A stretch of 64,000 bases of DNA from Eulemur rufifrons (taxonomy: Eukaryota > Chordata > Mammalia > Primates > Lemuridae), in contig NC_090997.1 in NCBI RefSeq assembly GCF_041146395.1, forward strand, positions 34,699,501 to 34,763,500, written 5' to 3'. Below are positions 14,237 to 26,496 of the stretch, piece by piece. Each line of letters opens with the position of its first letter. Position 1 is the first letter of the stretch. The notes beneath the pieces were generated by a model. That model saw nothing but the letters and a program-made list of their open reading frames with translations, was not told where the DNA came from and did not search any database. The position numbers and the translations under genes were made by a program.

Positions 14237-14394
14237 TTATTTATTTTTTGAGGCAGGGTCTCTGTTGCCTGGGCTAGAGTGCACTGGCATCATCATAGTT
14301 CACTATGGCCTCAAATTCCTGGGTTCATGTCATCCTCCTGCCTCAGCCTCCTGAATAGCTGGGACCACAGGTGTGTGCCACCATGCCTGGCCTA
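14237..14394 (-). repeat. Alu left-monomer (FLAM-like)
   Basis: Single inverted monomer ending 'ccaccatgcctggcc', without a second arm. Confidence 0.75.
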
Positions 14395-14589
14395 TTTTTA
14401 CTTTTTTAATGTAGCTATTAGAAAATTTAAAATGACATATCTGACTTGCTTTCTATTTCTGTTGAGTCTACTTGTAGAACTGGAGAGGAACAGATTCCTG
14501 TACAAAAATCATGTGTTTTTTTTGTTTTTTTGTTTTTAAGGCAGAAGTCTTCTCTTTTTGAAATAATCAATGCATCATATTTCTTTCCA

Positions 14590-14955
14590 GATATTTAACA
14601 GAGAGGATGGATGAAGGGCAAACAATGAGAGGCTATACATTCACTGAGGACTATTTATGTAAAAATGTGCTGTGCTAAGGGTTGTGGGGAAAAGAAATTG
14701 CTGACTGAGTAGAGGAGATAAGATATGTAGGCATGTGAGTGGTGTGGATAAAGGCTGTAGGATTTCAGACTTTGGGAGAGAGTCTGTCTTGTGTGACAAT
14801 GGAATGCCAGTTTGATCTGGGCCTTGAAGGTAGGTGGGGTTTCAATAAAAGAAGTCGGGTGTAGAGGGATGGGTTGGGAGGCCTTCCAGGAGGGAAAAGC
14901 ACAGAGAAAGTGCTGAGGCAGGACAGTATAGACTGGGGTTTTAGTGTAGCTGAGG
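14590..14955 (-). repeat. L2 remnant
   Basis: 'gggccttgaaggtaggtgggg' and 'gaggccttccaggagggaaa' match the inverted L2 3' region. Confidence 0.6.
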
Positions 14956-15004
14956 CTGAGGCCTCAAGAGAAAGAAGACTGGGTTATACCTCTAAAGGCT
15001 TTAC

Positions 15005-15090
15005 ACCACGAGGGGGAATTGCTTGAGGCCAGGAGTTTGAGACTAGCCTGGGTGATACAGCAAGACTCTGTCTTTAAAAAAATAAAAATA
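15005..15090 (+). repeat. Alu monomer fragment
   Basis: 'ttgcttgaggccaggagtttgag' to an A-rich tail. Confidence 0.75.
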
Positions 15091-15227
15091 ATATTTATAC
15101 CCAGACCACAGAAGAAAATCTGTCTTTATTCTTGGATGGCTGATGGGAACATTTATTAGAGGTATGGGCAGCAGTAAAACACATCATTGAGTACTTTGGC
15201 AGAAAAAGCTTATTTAAGCCAGGTCAC

Positions 15228-15562
<335 letters not shown>

Positions 15563-15609
15563 AAGCCAGGTCACATCTTTCCTATTGCCCTTAGGAAGAC
15601 TTCACAGGA

Positions 15610-15860
15610 CAAGCCAGAATAAATGAGTGCTTGGGATCATGAAATCTTGTAGACACCCTGGGTTCTAAACCCACCTGTGCAATTTATTAGTTGTGAGATT
15701 TTTGGCAATTTATTTAGCTTCTTTTTGCCTCAGTTTCCCTATCTATAAAATGGGAATGATAACAATAATACCTACTTGGTAGGGTTGTCGTGAGGATTAA
15801 ATGAGTTAATATCTGTAAGGTTTTTAGAACACACAGTGTCTGTACAGATAGTATGTGCCA
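15610..15860 (+). repeat. MIR SINE
   Basis: MIR core: 'gcctcagtttccctatct', 'ataaaatgggaatgataa' and 'gttgtcgtgaggattaaatg'. Confidence 0.85.
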
Positions 15861-16424
15861 TAAGAGCTTGCTAAAAAAATTAGTCTGTTATTGCTGACTA
15901 CACATAGCTAGACAGCTAGGAAGCCACAGTCAGAAAAAAATCTATTTTTTCAAAATCTGCATTTATACGTCAGTAGTAACTATATGTGTATAAAGATAAT
16001 CCACAGAGAGAATCCTGTGGGAAGAAACACCATTGTTAGGTTAGTCTGGCACAGTGAGGCTAGTTCTGCAGCCCCTGCAGCCCTTGCTAACCCTGCTTTG
16101 CTGATGTCGACAGAAACTGTGCATGCATTTACAAATAAGTCTCCAAGTATTTAGCAAAAGTGGAGCAAAGTACACTAACTAGGTCTAAGTATTCTTAACA
16201 AATAGAATATTTTTCCAAAATGCAGTGTTGAATTGGGCTTTCTTTTCTTTTTAAATTGCTTCTCCTCCTGCCACCTTCTCTCCCTCCTTTCCTTTTACTG
16301 GGAGAATGTAAGAAGTAAAAAATGTTTTCTGAATTTAGATAAATTGCCCAAGTTTCCCAAAGTAACTGTATATACTAGTACCCTACTATGCCTGGAACAG
16401 ATTTTCTTCTGTGGTCCAGGTGTA
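15861..16424. other. Unassigned intergenic DNA
   Basis: Nothing recognised. Confidence 0.4.
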
Positions 16425-16556
16425 ATCATTATTATTATTATTTTTATTTTTTTAGAGACAGGGTCTTGCTATATCACCGAGGCTGGTTTCCAGCACCTGG
16501 CTTCAAGCAGTCCTCCTGTCTCATGCTCATGAATATCTGGGACTACAGGCTCAGTG
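16425..16556 (-). repeat. Alu right-monomer (FRAM-like)
   Basis: (ATT)n, then 'gagacagggtcttgctatatcac' and a decayed monomer. Confidence 0.65.
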
Positions 16557-16739
16557 GCTCCAGACTACTGGGTATAATTATTATAATAATAGCATCCTTT
16601 TCCCTCTCATAAGTCTAGGTTTGGATGGCAAACCACATGGTCATCTCATCTACAGGAAAAAGAGAGGCAAAGATGGACTTGTGTGTATTAGTGTATCAGG
16701 AATTGGACGCGTTAGTGTATGGGTGTTAGTGTATCCCTG

Positions 16740-17410
16740 GGGCTTGGAATATGAGTCAAGGCAGATTTAGAGGGACACCTTGTGAATTTGGATGGCATCC
16801 TGGGCTGTAGGGCCGGCAGGAAGCTGTCCTGGGCAGGGCGAAGGGTGGCTGAGACAGGAGGGGTGAGGGACGCCGGCCAGCACGGGTTTGAGAGCGAGCA
16901 ACGCCTCCCTTCCTTCCCCCGCAGAGCACGTGCTCCGGGAGCTGAGCCTGGGTGCAACCCACAGAGCTGCGCCTGGCTGCGCTGGGAGCGGCCCCAGGAA
17001 ACTGCCGGGTCCTGGGGCCCTGGGGACAAAGGTGGGGCCTCCCTGAGCTGGTCTGCCCCTGCCTGGACTTCTTTTCATCCCACGCACCAGCAAACACACC
17101 AACGACAAAAATCCTGGGCACTCAACACATTCTACTGATTTTCTAATGTTGGCTGCAGCCACTGTATTCCTCGAGAGTAACTGAGTCCCACACAAGAAAC
17201 CCCAAGCTCAACAGGTTCTGACTTAGACGAATTTTCAGAAGCGATCTCCTAACCACCAGGCTTGGGGCCAGCTTCTTCCCCGAATCCCTGTTCCTGCCAG
17301 AAAGCGCAGATTCAGATTCGTATCCGGTGAGGCCAAGCTGGCCGCCTCGCCTGCAATCATCGCAAAGCCCTTCGCCCCGGCCTGGAAGCAAAGGCTTGTG
17401 ATGCGGAACC
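16740..17410. other. GC-rich single-copy segment
   Basis: Repeat-free, moderately CpG-rich DNA. Open frames run on both strands (e.g. 16767-17195 minus, 16782-17138 plus), as GC-rich DNA often shows by chance. No protein family recognised. Confidence 0.5.
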
Positions 17411-17689
17411 TCGTGCTTTCTTTTCAGGATAGTTTTGCGGTGAGTTAAGAAGACATGTGTAGGGACCTATCCAGCTCCACCCCGGCCAGGGCATGAGTCG
17501 ATCTGCGGTCTCCATCTGCTGTTTGCTGCCCGGGGGGACCCTGGCCTCTGGGAATGAGGCCCCGGATCTTTGCTTTTAGATCCACAGCTCCTGTGGATTT
17601 TGCCAAATTATCATAATTATGGTGCAACCTTGGATGCTAAAAAGCAAGAAACGAGGGTTAAGAAAGTCACTTTTTGCTTAGCGTCCCTG

Positions 17690-17855
17690 CTGCCCGCAGC
17701 GGCCGGCAGCCCCCGGCGCGGGCGGGTGTGGACGCGGCTTCCGAGGCCCCGCTGTGACTGTCCATTGTTCGCCGGGTCAGCGCCTGCCGCCCGGCCGGGA
17801 CTGACTCATTCTACATTCCTTTCTTTGTGTTTTCTCTCTGCGATCGCGCGGAGAT
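17690..17855. promoter_or_regulatory. CpG-dense candidate regulatory element
   Basis: About 17 CpG sites in 165 bp, an unusual density for this window. It includes an AP-1 type TGACTCA (17802-17808) and is followed by a TATA-like 'ctataaatatt' near 17963. It lies about 7.4 kb downstream of the SLC17A5 3' end. It could be a small CpG island, enhancer or promoter of an unannotated transcript; no exon structure is visible. Confidence 0.45.
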
Positions 17856-18301
17856 GGTTTCTCTAATAATCAGCTTCTTTCCTTAAACCAAAAACATCTA
17901 GTCTTTGATAGTTCTGATTCACGAGTCAGCTAAAATATGAATCAAACTCAAGTTTCCTGAGAGCTATAAATATTTGCTCTACCCCACCCTGCTGGGAAAA
18001 GTCCACAGTTAATGTTTCGCCACCAAGTGGCTCAAATCAGGAGGACTTCTCTGGTGTCCAGCGAAAAACGATCTGCGCCCTGAGTGGTTTTTAGGGCAAC
18101 GAAACTGCAGTGTAGCCCGTGCTTCTGAAGAGAGAAGTGGGGTGGGGGTGTGCGCGAGAGTGTTTGCTTTAAAAATCAGTTCTTTAAAAAGCATTTTAGA
18201 CACATAAAATCCATAAGGTGAAAATTAGGGACATTTACACTGGGATAAGGCAGTAGAGAAAGTAGCAGGACTGAATGACATTCTCCAGACATGTCAAGTT
18301 T

Positions 18302-18316
18302 TTTTTTTTTTTTGGC
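18302..18316. repeat. Poly(T) tract
   Basis: Run of T opening a stretch (18302-18570) of unknown origin that also has a long G run near 18461-18472. Confidence 0.6.
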
Positions 18317-18569
18317 AGGTAAATATGGGTCATTTGGCATGGCCTGTGGCTGACATGAATATCAACAAGGGCTACTTTGTGGGCCACTTTGTAGGCCACA
18401 GAAGCCACTTTACTACCCAGCCTGCAGTGTAAAGTTTGAGGGTGATAAGATATGTGTGTGGGGGGGGGGGGGCACTCCAGCCTGGCCCTCCAACGTCAGA
18501 GACCCTGGGTTTGGGGTTCCAAAGTTGGAGGAACAGTTCTGGGGCTGCCCCTGAGTTTTTGTAATTTTT

Positions 18570-18999
18570 TAAAATAATACATTTTTTCCTACCCAATGCA
18601 ATCTGCAGATTTAATACAGGCCCTATCAAAATACCAATGACATTTTTCACAGAAATGGAAAAAAAAAAATCCTAAAATTGATATGGAACCACAAAGACCC
18701 AAATAATCAAAGTAATCCTGAGCAAAAAGAACAAAGCCGGGGTATTACACTACTTGACTTCAAAATATACTACAAAGTGATAGTAACCAAAACAGATACA
18801 TAAACCAATGGAATAGAATAGAGAACCCAGAAATAAATGCACATATTTACAGCCAACTGATTTTCAACAAAGATGCCAAGAACAGACATTGGACAAAGGA
18901 CACCCTAATGCTGGGAAAACTGGATATCCATATGTGCAAGAATAATACTAGACTCCTATCTCTCACCATATGCAAAAATCAATTAAAAATGTATTAAAG
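18570..18999 (+). mobile_element. L1 ORF2 fragment, 5' part
   Basis: 'caatgcaatctgcag', 'caaaataccaatgacattttt', 'aaccaatggaatagaatagag' and 'cagccaactgattttcaac' are L1 ORF2 (reverse transcriptase to C-terminal) wording. Interrupted by an Alu, resumes at 19324. Several indels; not functional. Confidence 0.9.
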
Positions 19000-19323
<324 letters not shown>

Positions 19324-19338
19324 AAAAATGTATTAAAG

Positions 19339-19530
19339 ACATAAATGTAAGACCTGAAACCATAAAGTTACCAGAATAAAACATAGGAGAAATACTTCTG
19401 GACATTGGTCCAAGCAGAGATTTTACAGGTGAGACTACAAAAGCACAGGCAACAAAAACAAAAATAGACAAATGGGACTACATCAAATTAAAAAGCTTCT
19501 GCACAGAAAAGGAAACAATAGAGTGAAGAG
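19339..19530 (+). mobile_element. L1 ORF2 fragment, 3' part
   Basis: Continues the L1: 'taagacctgaaaccataaag', 'aaaagcttctgcacag'. Ends near 'aacaatagagtgaagag'. Confidence 0.9.
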
Positions 19531-19573
19531 GCTCCTGGCCTCTTCCTATTTAATTTAAATATAAACATTTTGC

Positions 19574-19878
19574 TTTTTTTTTTTTTTTTTTTTTGAGACA
19601 GAGTCTTACTCTGTTGCCCTGGGTAGAGTGCAGTGGCGTTATCATAGCTCACTGCAACCTCAAATTCCAGGGCTCAAGTGATCCTCCCGTCTCAGCCTTC
19701 TGAGTATCTGGGACTACAGGCACATGCCATGATACTCGGCTAATTTTTCTGTTTTTAGTAGAGATGGGGTCTCACTCTCGCTCAGGCTGGTCTCGAAGCC
19801 CTGACTGAGCTCAAGGGATCCTCCTGCCTTGGCCTCCCAGAGTGCTAGGATTACAGGCGTGAGCCACTGTGTTCAGCC
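19574..19878 (-). repeat. Alu
   Basis: Inverted Alu, poly(T) to 'gtgagccactgtgttcagcc'. Confidence 0.9.
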
Positions 19879-20007
19879 TTTTTTGCTTTCTCGAATGATT
19901 TGCCAGTTTATATATATCACCCTCCTCTTGTGAGCAAGAATTTTCATCTTCCTATATCCTTTGCTATCCAATTTCTTTCTTTCTTTTTACTTATTTGTTT
20001 TGTGGGA

Positions 20008-20191
20008 GGGTGCATGATTCCTGGAGGTACTATAATACCAGGTCAATGTTTGGAGTGGTCGGGGCAAGCTCCCATTCCAACTCCCTGCTCCAAAAATCCA
20101 CTCTATGTATTGTCCTTGGATAGAGGAAATACCAAATATTAAACTGATAAGAACAGATACTATACTTGATCTCCGCCAAAAGGTCTTATCA
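20008..20191 (-). pseudogene. U2 snRNA pseudogene
   Basis: The minus strand reads as near full-length U2: 5' region with 'gaccttttggcggagatcaag', the helix I/branch-recognition region, the Sm-site region 'ggatttttggagcaggg', and a 3' end at 'aggaatcatgcaccc'. The branch-recognition block reads ATAGTA where U2 has GTAGTA, the extreme 5' end is lost, and many other substitutions occur. No snRNA promoter elements (PSE/DSE) were recognised. Typical retro-derived U2 pseudogene. Confidence 0.9.
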
Positions 20192-20211
20192 AGCTTTCTA
20201 ATTAAAAAAAA

Positions 20212-20393
20212 AATTTTTTTTTGAGACAGTGTCTCCTTCTGTCACTTGAGGTGGAGTGCAGTGGTGTCATCAGAGCTCACTGGAGTGCAGTGGTGCAACC
20301 ATAGCTCACCACAGCCTCAAACTCCTGGGCTCAAGCAATCCTGTCTCAGCCTCCTGAGTGGCTGGGATTACAGGTGGGTACCACCACGCCTGC
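20212..20393 (-). repeat. Alu monomer with internal 29-bp duplication
   Basis: Inverted Alu monomer adjoining the U2 pseudogene. The block 'tggagtgcagtggtg...gctcac' is present twice in tandem (20252-20280 and 20281-20309). Confidence 0.8.
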
Positions 20394-22169
20394 CTTACAT
20401 TCAATTTTGACACATCTCTTCACTATTTCCTCATCTCCTTTAGTTTTTATTCACTTGACAGTCTTGGATAATCCTGATTCAATCCATTCCACCCTTCTCC
20501 TCTTTCCTAATCTCAGACTCACAGTGGAAGAACTGGAACTCAGAGGAGACTTAAGACAGTGCATGCCAAGCCTGCCTTCACCTCTGGCCAGTCTAAACCT
20601 GGAGAGAAACTCACTACTGTCTCTCATCAGCCTCCATTCTACTGAATGGGTCAAAAAGCAAGGGCAGATAGAAGGACAGGTGTCCAAGGTGGCAGCCCAG
20701 AAAGAACAGAGGTAACGTATGTGAGTGTGATACAAATGCTGTTATCACACGCTTCTCTGTAGCTGGTGATGGAAAAAAAGAAAATCCTTAGGAATGTCGC
20801 AGGATAAACTTCCTACCACTAATGGTAGAACAACTCAAAGCAGTACAGACATCTGAAACATCTTCTTAGTATTTAAAAAAAAAGTGCATTATAATAGACA
20901 TTGGATGGGTGATTTATACAACACAGACTTGAATTTCCTCTAACAGAATCCCCTTCCTTCACACAAAACAGTTCTTGAGCATTAAAAAGACCACACTATC
21001 TATCCTATCCAGATCGTTTTCAATCTCAACTAAACTTTCTGGGGAAAGTTCAAGTTTCAGACTGTATAGTGAAAGTTGCAAAGTGCTTAAAACAAGGGGC
21101 TATTTGTGGCGCTCTAAAGGAAGACTGAGACCAATATGCACACTTGATCCTGAGAGGTGACACTGGTGGAAATGTTAGCATATTTCAATAGTTTCCAACA
21201 ACGAGAGTGCTTTCAGGAAAAATTTTAATACAATATATATGTATATTCCCCCTTCCACCAGAAAGTCTAGACTATTATGGCATGAAGATGTGTGTGAGGG
21301 GAATCGGACAGTTTACATGCTTTTTCAGCTCCGTTGTGCAATAATGGCTTCTCACTTACAAGCACGGGATGGGCAATGACGTGGAACTTCTAACTCTGCT
21401 CCTCCCCCAACATCAAGAAAAAAGTGAAAGTAAACGGGTGCTTGGAAAATTACTAGTGTTCTTCCTCATCAAGGCACATCAGAAAAGCGGGCAGAAGATT
21501 AGATTCATTACATTTCATTTCTTTTCAGTATTGCTTGTGCTCATAGCTTTCCATCGCAGAACTCCTAGAAGGAATTTTCTGTTTTATCCTTTTAGAGTAA
21601 AAACTTTTATAGTTGGTTTTTCTGCTTATGGTTGCTCTAAAAGGCAGAGACATGTGAAAAAGCTTTGTGATCCATCTTAATTTACATCTCTATAAGAAAG
21701 ATCATTTATTCTTTAACTGAAATTAGACGTTTACTCCATGTCTATTTATTCATCGGAGGCAGTAATATGCTTTTACTGAGAGGAACTGGGTCTTTTCCTG
21801 TACTGTTCTTCCTGCCTTCAAATTTAAGTACGACATCAATATTTTTCTATTTGGGGGAATTTTATTTTGGACAGTTATGTGCTGCCCTCAGAGGGGAGAT
21901 TAGATAATTTACTTTGCAACAGGCTGTAAATTCAAACATCTCTGATTTCTTGAAAAGGAAACAAAGGCTGAAGTAAGAAAGACATTACAATGGTTGATAC
22001 AAACTGCTGATTTCAGCGTTTGTCGCAGTTTCTTTCATAGACCTGATTCTCAAGGACAGTTGGCATGCTTATTCCTGCTGGATTTGATTGTTGGGTGGAT
22101 AATGATGTTTTGCATGAAAGGTTTCAAAGGCTGGAATTTATGAAGAAAAGAAAATGGTTTGATAAATAA
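20394..22169. other. Repeat-free intergenic stretch
   Basis: About 1.8 kb without a recognised repeat, the longest such stretch in the intergenic part. Open frames (e.g. 113 aa at 20374-20715) overlap antisense frames and show no family motif. Possible conserved non-coding DNA; cannot be tested here. Confidence 0.4.
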
Positions 22170-22300
22170 AAATGTGAGCCCTATGAGAACAGAAACTTGC
22201 TTTTTTTTTTTTTTTTCTTTTCACTGCTGTATCGCTGGGCAAAGAACAATGCCTGGCACATAACGAATGCTCAATAAATATTTGTCGAATAACTGAAAGA
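22170..22300 (+). repeat. L2 3' tail
   Basis: 'aacaatgcctggcacataac' followed by 'tgctcaataaatatttgtcg'. Confidence 0.8.
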
Positions 22301-22529
22301 GAAATTATTTTGCCTATACAGAACTAAGCTATTCTCAGATACTTTCAAAACTATTTAACAATAACTGTCACATAACTTATTTTGAGGTTAGGATATCAGT
22401 TCTTCATTAAAAGCTATTAGCACATTTAATTAACTATTTTTTGGAGAGAAGAAACGAACAGATTAAAAAATAATATATGAGATAAAAATTTCAATTTATT
22501 ATCCATTTAGCTTAAGGGTTACAATTTAT

Positions 22530-22760
22530 TAGGCAACTAAAATGAACCAAGCACATGTTGTTGGGAAGGAGATCCTGCCCTCAAGAGGCTTGTGATGACT
22601 GTAGTAGGGAGACAGACACAGACACGTGTTCACCATAAGCATTATGCAGGAGCCGGACTGAGCTCCAGGGAGGGACAGTACTGTGGGAAATGCATCCTTG
22701 TATCCTTATTGCCTAGTACAGGGTAGATACTTAATATTTGTTCAACCTGTGAATGAAGAA
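22530..22760 (-). repeat. L2 remnant, inverted
   Basis: 'aaccaagcacatgttgttgg', 'cctgccctcaagaggcttgtg' and 'gagacagacacagacac'. Confidence 0.6.
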
Positions 22761-23780
22761 ATTTAGCTCTTCCATAACCGAGCATGAGTCTGAGTTTAAA
22801 ATAAAGGAAAAAATCAAAATAAATAAATAAACACTATGATGTTTTAGTGGGTCAAAGGAAAAGACCACATCTAGATCAGGGAGGGTGGAAGAAATCAGGG
22901 GTCATAAAGGGAGTTGGGTTGAAGAGTGACTTTTTAGGCCCAAGGAATGAGATGAATAAAGGCTCGGAGAGGAAAGGGAAGATGGAGAGCAGGTATGGGA
23001 GAGTTGGGTAGCTGGGTGTCACCGCAACAGGGCTTGGTGGGAGGTGAGGATGGGGAGGCTGGGCCTGGTGGGGGGCAGGGGTGCTGGGCAGGCAGAGGGA
23101 AGCCAGGGGCTCACATTGGGGAGCACCCTGATGGCGGAGATGAGTTGTATACTGGGATGGTTAGTCCAGCACTGCCGTGAGGCTGGGACAGAAGAGGATC
23201 GAGACTTACGGCAGTGAGACCACTTAGCTTTTCTATTCTAGGTGGAAATAATAGCTACAAGGCTCTTACCTAGGATGTGGCAGAGGGATTAAAATACAAA
23301 TTCCAGAGACATGAAAAAACTGGAATGGAAAAGACAGGTGGTTGCTTAGACACGGGGTAGGAGGTGGGGTGGGAGACTAGGGAGGAGGAACAAAAAATGA
23401 CTCCAGGGCCAAGCCAGCGTGACTGGGGAAACTTTTCACAGGAATAAGGAAGGTGGCAGGACCAGCCAGTTTTTATTCAGAATGAGGGTGGAAGAGTGAG
23501 GTTGCATTTCTTTTTTTTTTTTTTGCACCCCTCCCCCCTGAGGTTGGATTTTAAACAGTCTCAGGTGCAAAGGCGATAGCCATTTGGGGACGTCCAGTAG
23601 GCAGTTGAAAACCTGACGATGATTATACAACAGCTTGAGCAACAGGTGCTTTGTTTTGTTTTTATAATGATGTATTCATTTGAATAGCTTATACTGCCAC
23701 ATTTGACAATTAATTTGAAAATTAATTCTCCTTTCCATCCCTAATTGCTTATTTTACCTCTCCAGAGGTAACCACTTGTT
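22761..23780. other. Unassigned intergenic DNA
   Basis: Purine-rich 22900-23170 with G-rich clusters (23037-23110). Part may be old L2. Nothing coding. Confidence 0.4.
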
Positions 23781-23799
23781 TGCAGAAAAACAAACTCAA

Positions 23800-24765
23800 A
23801 TTGTGGCTATTCTCTCACTCAGCAACAATCAACACAGAAGACGTGTGTGTCCAAATGTGTGGGTTTCTTTCCCCACATACCATGTAAGCAATTCTGCAGC
23901 AGACACCAGCTGGGTGTCCAATTCAGTTTTGACACTATCTACCTGGAGACAGCATCGGGTCCCGCAGGGTAAGGCCCACAAGAACCCCCAACCCCCTTCA
24001 GACACTAGTCATAAGTCTGGGCCTCCAGCACTTCTGACCCACCAGCTTCAAGTTGGGGTTCCCACAACCCCCTCGTTGGGTTTAATTTGCTAGAGCAGCA
24101 CACGGAACGCAGAGAAACCCATTAGCCAGTTTATTATAAAGGACATTACAAAGGATACAGATGAAGAGATGCACGGGGGGGGGGGGTCTGCGGGGAGGGG
24201 CACAGAGCTTCCATGCCCTCCTCGGGCACGCCACCCTCTGGGAACCTCCACACGTTCACCTATCTGCAAGCTCTCTGAACCCTGTCCTCTTGGGCCTTTT
24301 ATGGAGACTTCATTGGATAGTCATGATTGACAACTGGGTAGAAATGTGATTGGACAAAAAGAGTATGATCTAACACTAAAAGACTTGAGTGGGGAAACCA
24401 GCAAGTCCTGTCCGTTGAGATTCTTTTGGCTTTCCTGTGCAGCATTCCTTCCTCCAGGGTATGGGGCAGGACCCCTTCTGAAATGGGGGTCTTATGACTT
24501 ACAATTAAACAAGGGGGGGTCAGAGAATGTCTTTATGGCCAGCTCTAAGACAGAAAGGTAGGGGAAGATTCCTGCTTTGGAGAGAAAGAAGCAGGTGAAA
24601 GGAGGGCGGAGACAGTCAGAGAGAGATATTCTGTTTTCTGAAGCTTGCTCCTGAGGCCTTACAGTGCCCCAGTATCATAACAGGAGCTATGGGAGTTATA
24701 ACACAGGAACCGTGGATGAAAACCAACATGTATACATATATTACTATGTTATAATATCACACTAC
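23800..24765 (-). mobile_element. ERVL/ERV3-type LTR, inverted
   Basis: On the minus strand it starts TGTGATATTATAAC near 24763. It contains 'gctctagcaaattaaaccc', 'cctttgtaatgtcctttataa' and the 'gtgtctggtagtggtctg'-like tail of a common mammalian ERVL-group LTR. It shares motifs with the copy at 47608-48470. Contains a G13 run at 24175-24187. No internal viral genes. Confidence 0.65.
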
Positions 24766-25244
24766 TGTTTCCAATTTCCTGAGTATTATCCTAGGGGTAT
24801 ACTGTATATAAAAGTTTTACCAAAAAAGAAAATAAAAAATGTTTTAATGTCTCTGGGAGACTTTTATATTTTTGTTTATAGGCTAAAGAAGACTTGCATA
24901 TCTCTGAGATAGAAGGAAAAGAACAAGGAGAAAGATTGAAGAAGCAAACCGAAGAGGAATTGCTGAAGCACGTTCTGGGAGGAGATAGCAGAGGACAGAA
25001 TCAGTGATGTTGGTATATGTTTTAGCAAGACGAGTGGACCCTACCCAGAGGTAGGAAGGGCAGGTTGATGGCAATAGAGATTTCTCACGTTGCATCACTT
25101 AGATGGCCCAAGTCTCTGGTGGTGGCAGAGATGCATGTAGAAATAGATGCAAAAAAGATTTTTTTGTATCCTTGAGGAGGATGGAAAAAAGATGTAAAAT
25201 AGTTACTGTGGACACGAAAAAATAACACAGAACTGTCAGATCCA
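24766..25244. other. Unassigned DNA just 3' of SLC17A5
   Basis: No repeat or gene recognised. Confidence 0.4.
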
Positions 25245-26496
25245 AATATCAATCCAAAAAGGTTTATTTTGATGATTTATAAAAGAAATGTCACCATAGC
25301 AACTTAAAGCTATTTACAAATTTAAAAATAAATTTACATAACTGTATTCACATCATATTACATTCAACAGTTTTAGTTAAAATGTTTCAGGTAGTGTTGA
25401 ACAAACACAATAAAACATAAACCAAGCTTTAAATCACACAGATGCCCCCAGCATGCTCAACAAGCACTGGAACGATGGTTCAGGAAAAAACTGGAAAAAT
25501 AATGGGAACCAGCAGTAAAGATGATTACACACTGGTCCTGGGTGATGTGGCCTTCAAAAGTCACTTTAACTTGAAACTGCAACCAGAAGCTTATAGGAAG
25601 ACAGACTGAACAAAAAGTAAGAGTTTAAAACATTTTTAAATTCTCATGTAGCTTAAAAAACACAAAAATTTATATATACTCTGATCCATGTGAGAGTAGT
25701 TTTAAACAAGGATGATATTATCTGTGATTGGGCATCACGCTTTTCTTTTGCAGGTTACATGCCAGTGGATATTCTACTGTGCTGGGGAGGGGATGTAGCT
25801 GTGGGTCTCAGTGCTTCTGCCTGCTCAGGGCTTTATCTACACATGAATAGCCCTAGGGGGAGAACACCCGTCCAAAGACTTGAAACTGACCCTGGGCTTG
25901 GGTGTTGCCTCTGATAAATGCTGGGCGCTCTGTCCCCTGCCCCCCGCCCCCCAAGCCAGGCAGGGAGTGCTTGGCAGCTGCCCGGGCATGCTTCCCTCAG
26001 TCCAGTTGCCAGGCCCGATTACACAAGTGCTGGCAGCTCCATGGAGAGGCTAAAGTTTGACCTAAGTGTTAGAGAGAGCTGATAAATAATTTTTATGAGG
26101 AAAGTGGACAAAACCAGGTGTTTATCATTAATACCTGAGAATTATTATCTGGTTTAATTAAGCAAAGGTAGTGGGGGGGGGGTCCCTTTCAGTTCATTCC
26201 CTTAAATATGGCCCTTAAAAGAAACAGAACTCCCCTACTTCATGCTTCCTGGCAGCCAGGTATGTGCACCTGAAGTATAAGTTCCAGCATATATATTATT
26301 CATAATTAAAAATAGTTTATTTTACTAATCTGGCAACTAGTGACATTTCATGATTAGAAGCTTTAAAAATTTAATACAAGTACAATTTTTAAAAATATAT
26401 TAATAGAATGCTTACACATTAAAATATCAAAGGCACTTTTAGGGTACATGATAAATAAAAATACATTAATAGAGACAGGATTATTTATTGGTTCCT
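25245..26496 (-). other. SLC17A5: SLC17A5 3' UTR (inferred)
   Basis: About 1.25 kb downstream of the stop codon contains no recognisable Alu, L1 or L2, unlike its surroundings, which fits exonic sequence under constraint. It holds AT-rich blocks (26270-26460) and a GC-rich block (25890-26050) with a G10 run at 26172-26181 on the plus strand. A second possible poly(A) hexamer lies at 26321-26316. The end is placed below the AATAAA at 25268-25263. The extent is inferred without transcript data. Confidence 0.7.
25263..25268 (-). promoter_or_regulatory. SLC17A5: Poly(A) signal AATAAA of SLC17A5
   Basis: Canonical hexamer on the minus strand. 25-50 nt downstream (25240-25215) the minus strand has a GU/U-rich element (TTCTGTGTTATTTTTTCGTGT region), as expected for cleavage near 25250-25240. 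Confidence 0.65.

Noticed and set aside
16767..17195. 142-aa and 118-aa frames on opposite strands in the GC-rich block
   Set aside because: GC-rich DNA lacks stop codons; both strands and several frames are open at once, which argues against coding.
20008..20191. Functional U2 snRNA gene
   Set aside because: The branch-recognition motif is altered, the 5' end is lost and no snRNA promoter elements are seen upstream.
20374..20715. 113-aa open frame
   Set aside because: Starts inside an Alu and overlaps a 94-aa antisense frame; no recognisable family.
26484..26489. AATAAA 8 nt after the sialin stop as the main poly(A) site
   Set aside because: Too close to the stop; a better signal with a GU-rich downstream element lies at 25268-25263 and the DNA between is repeat-free.
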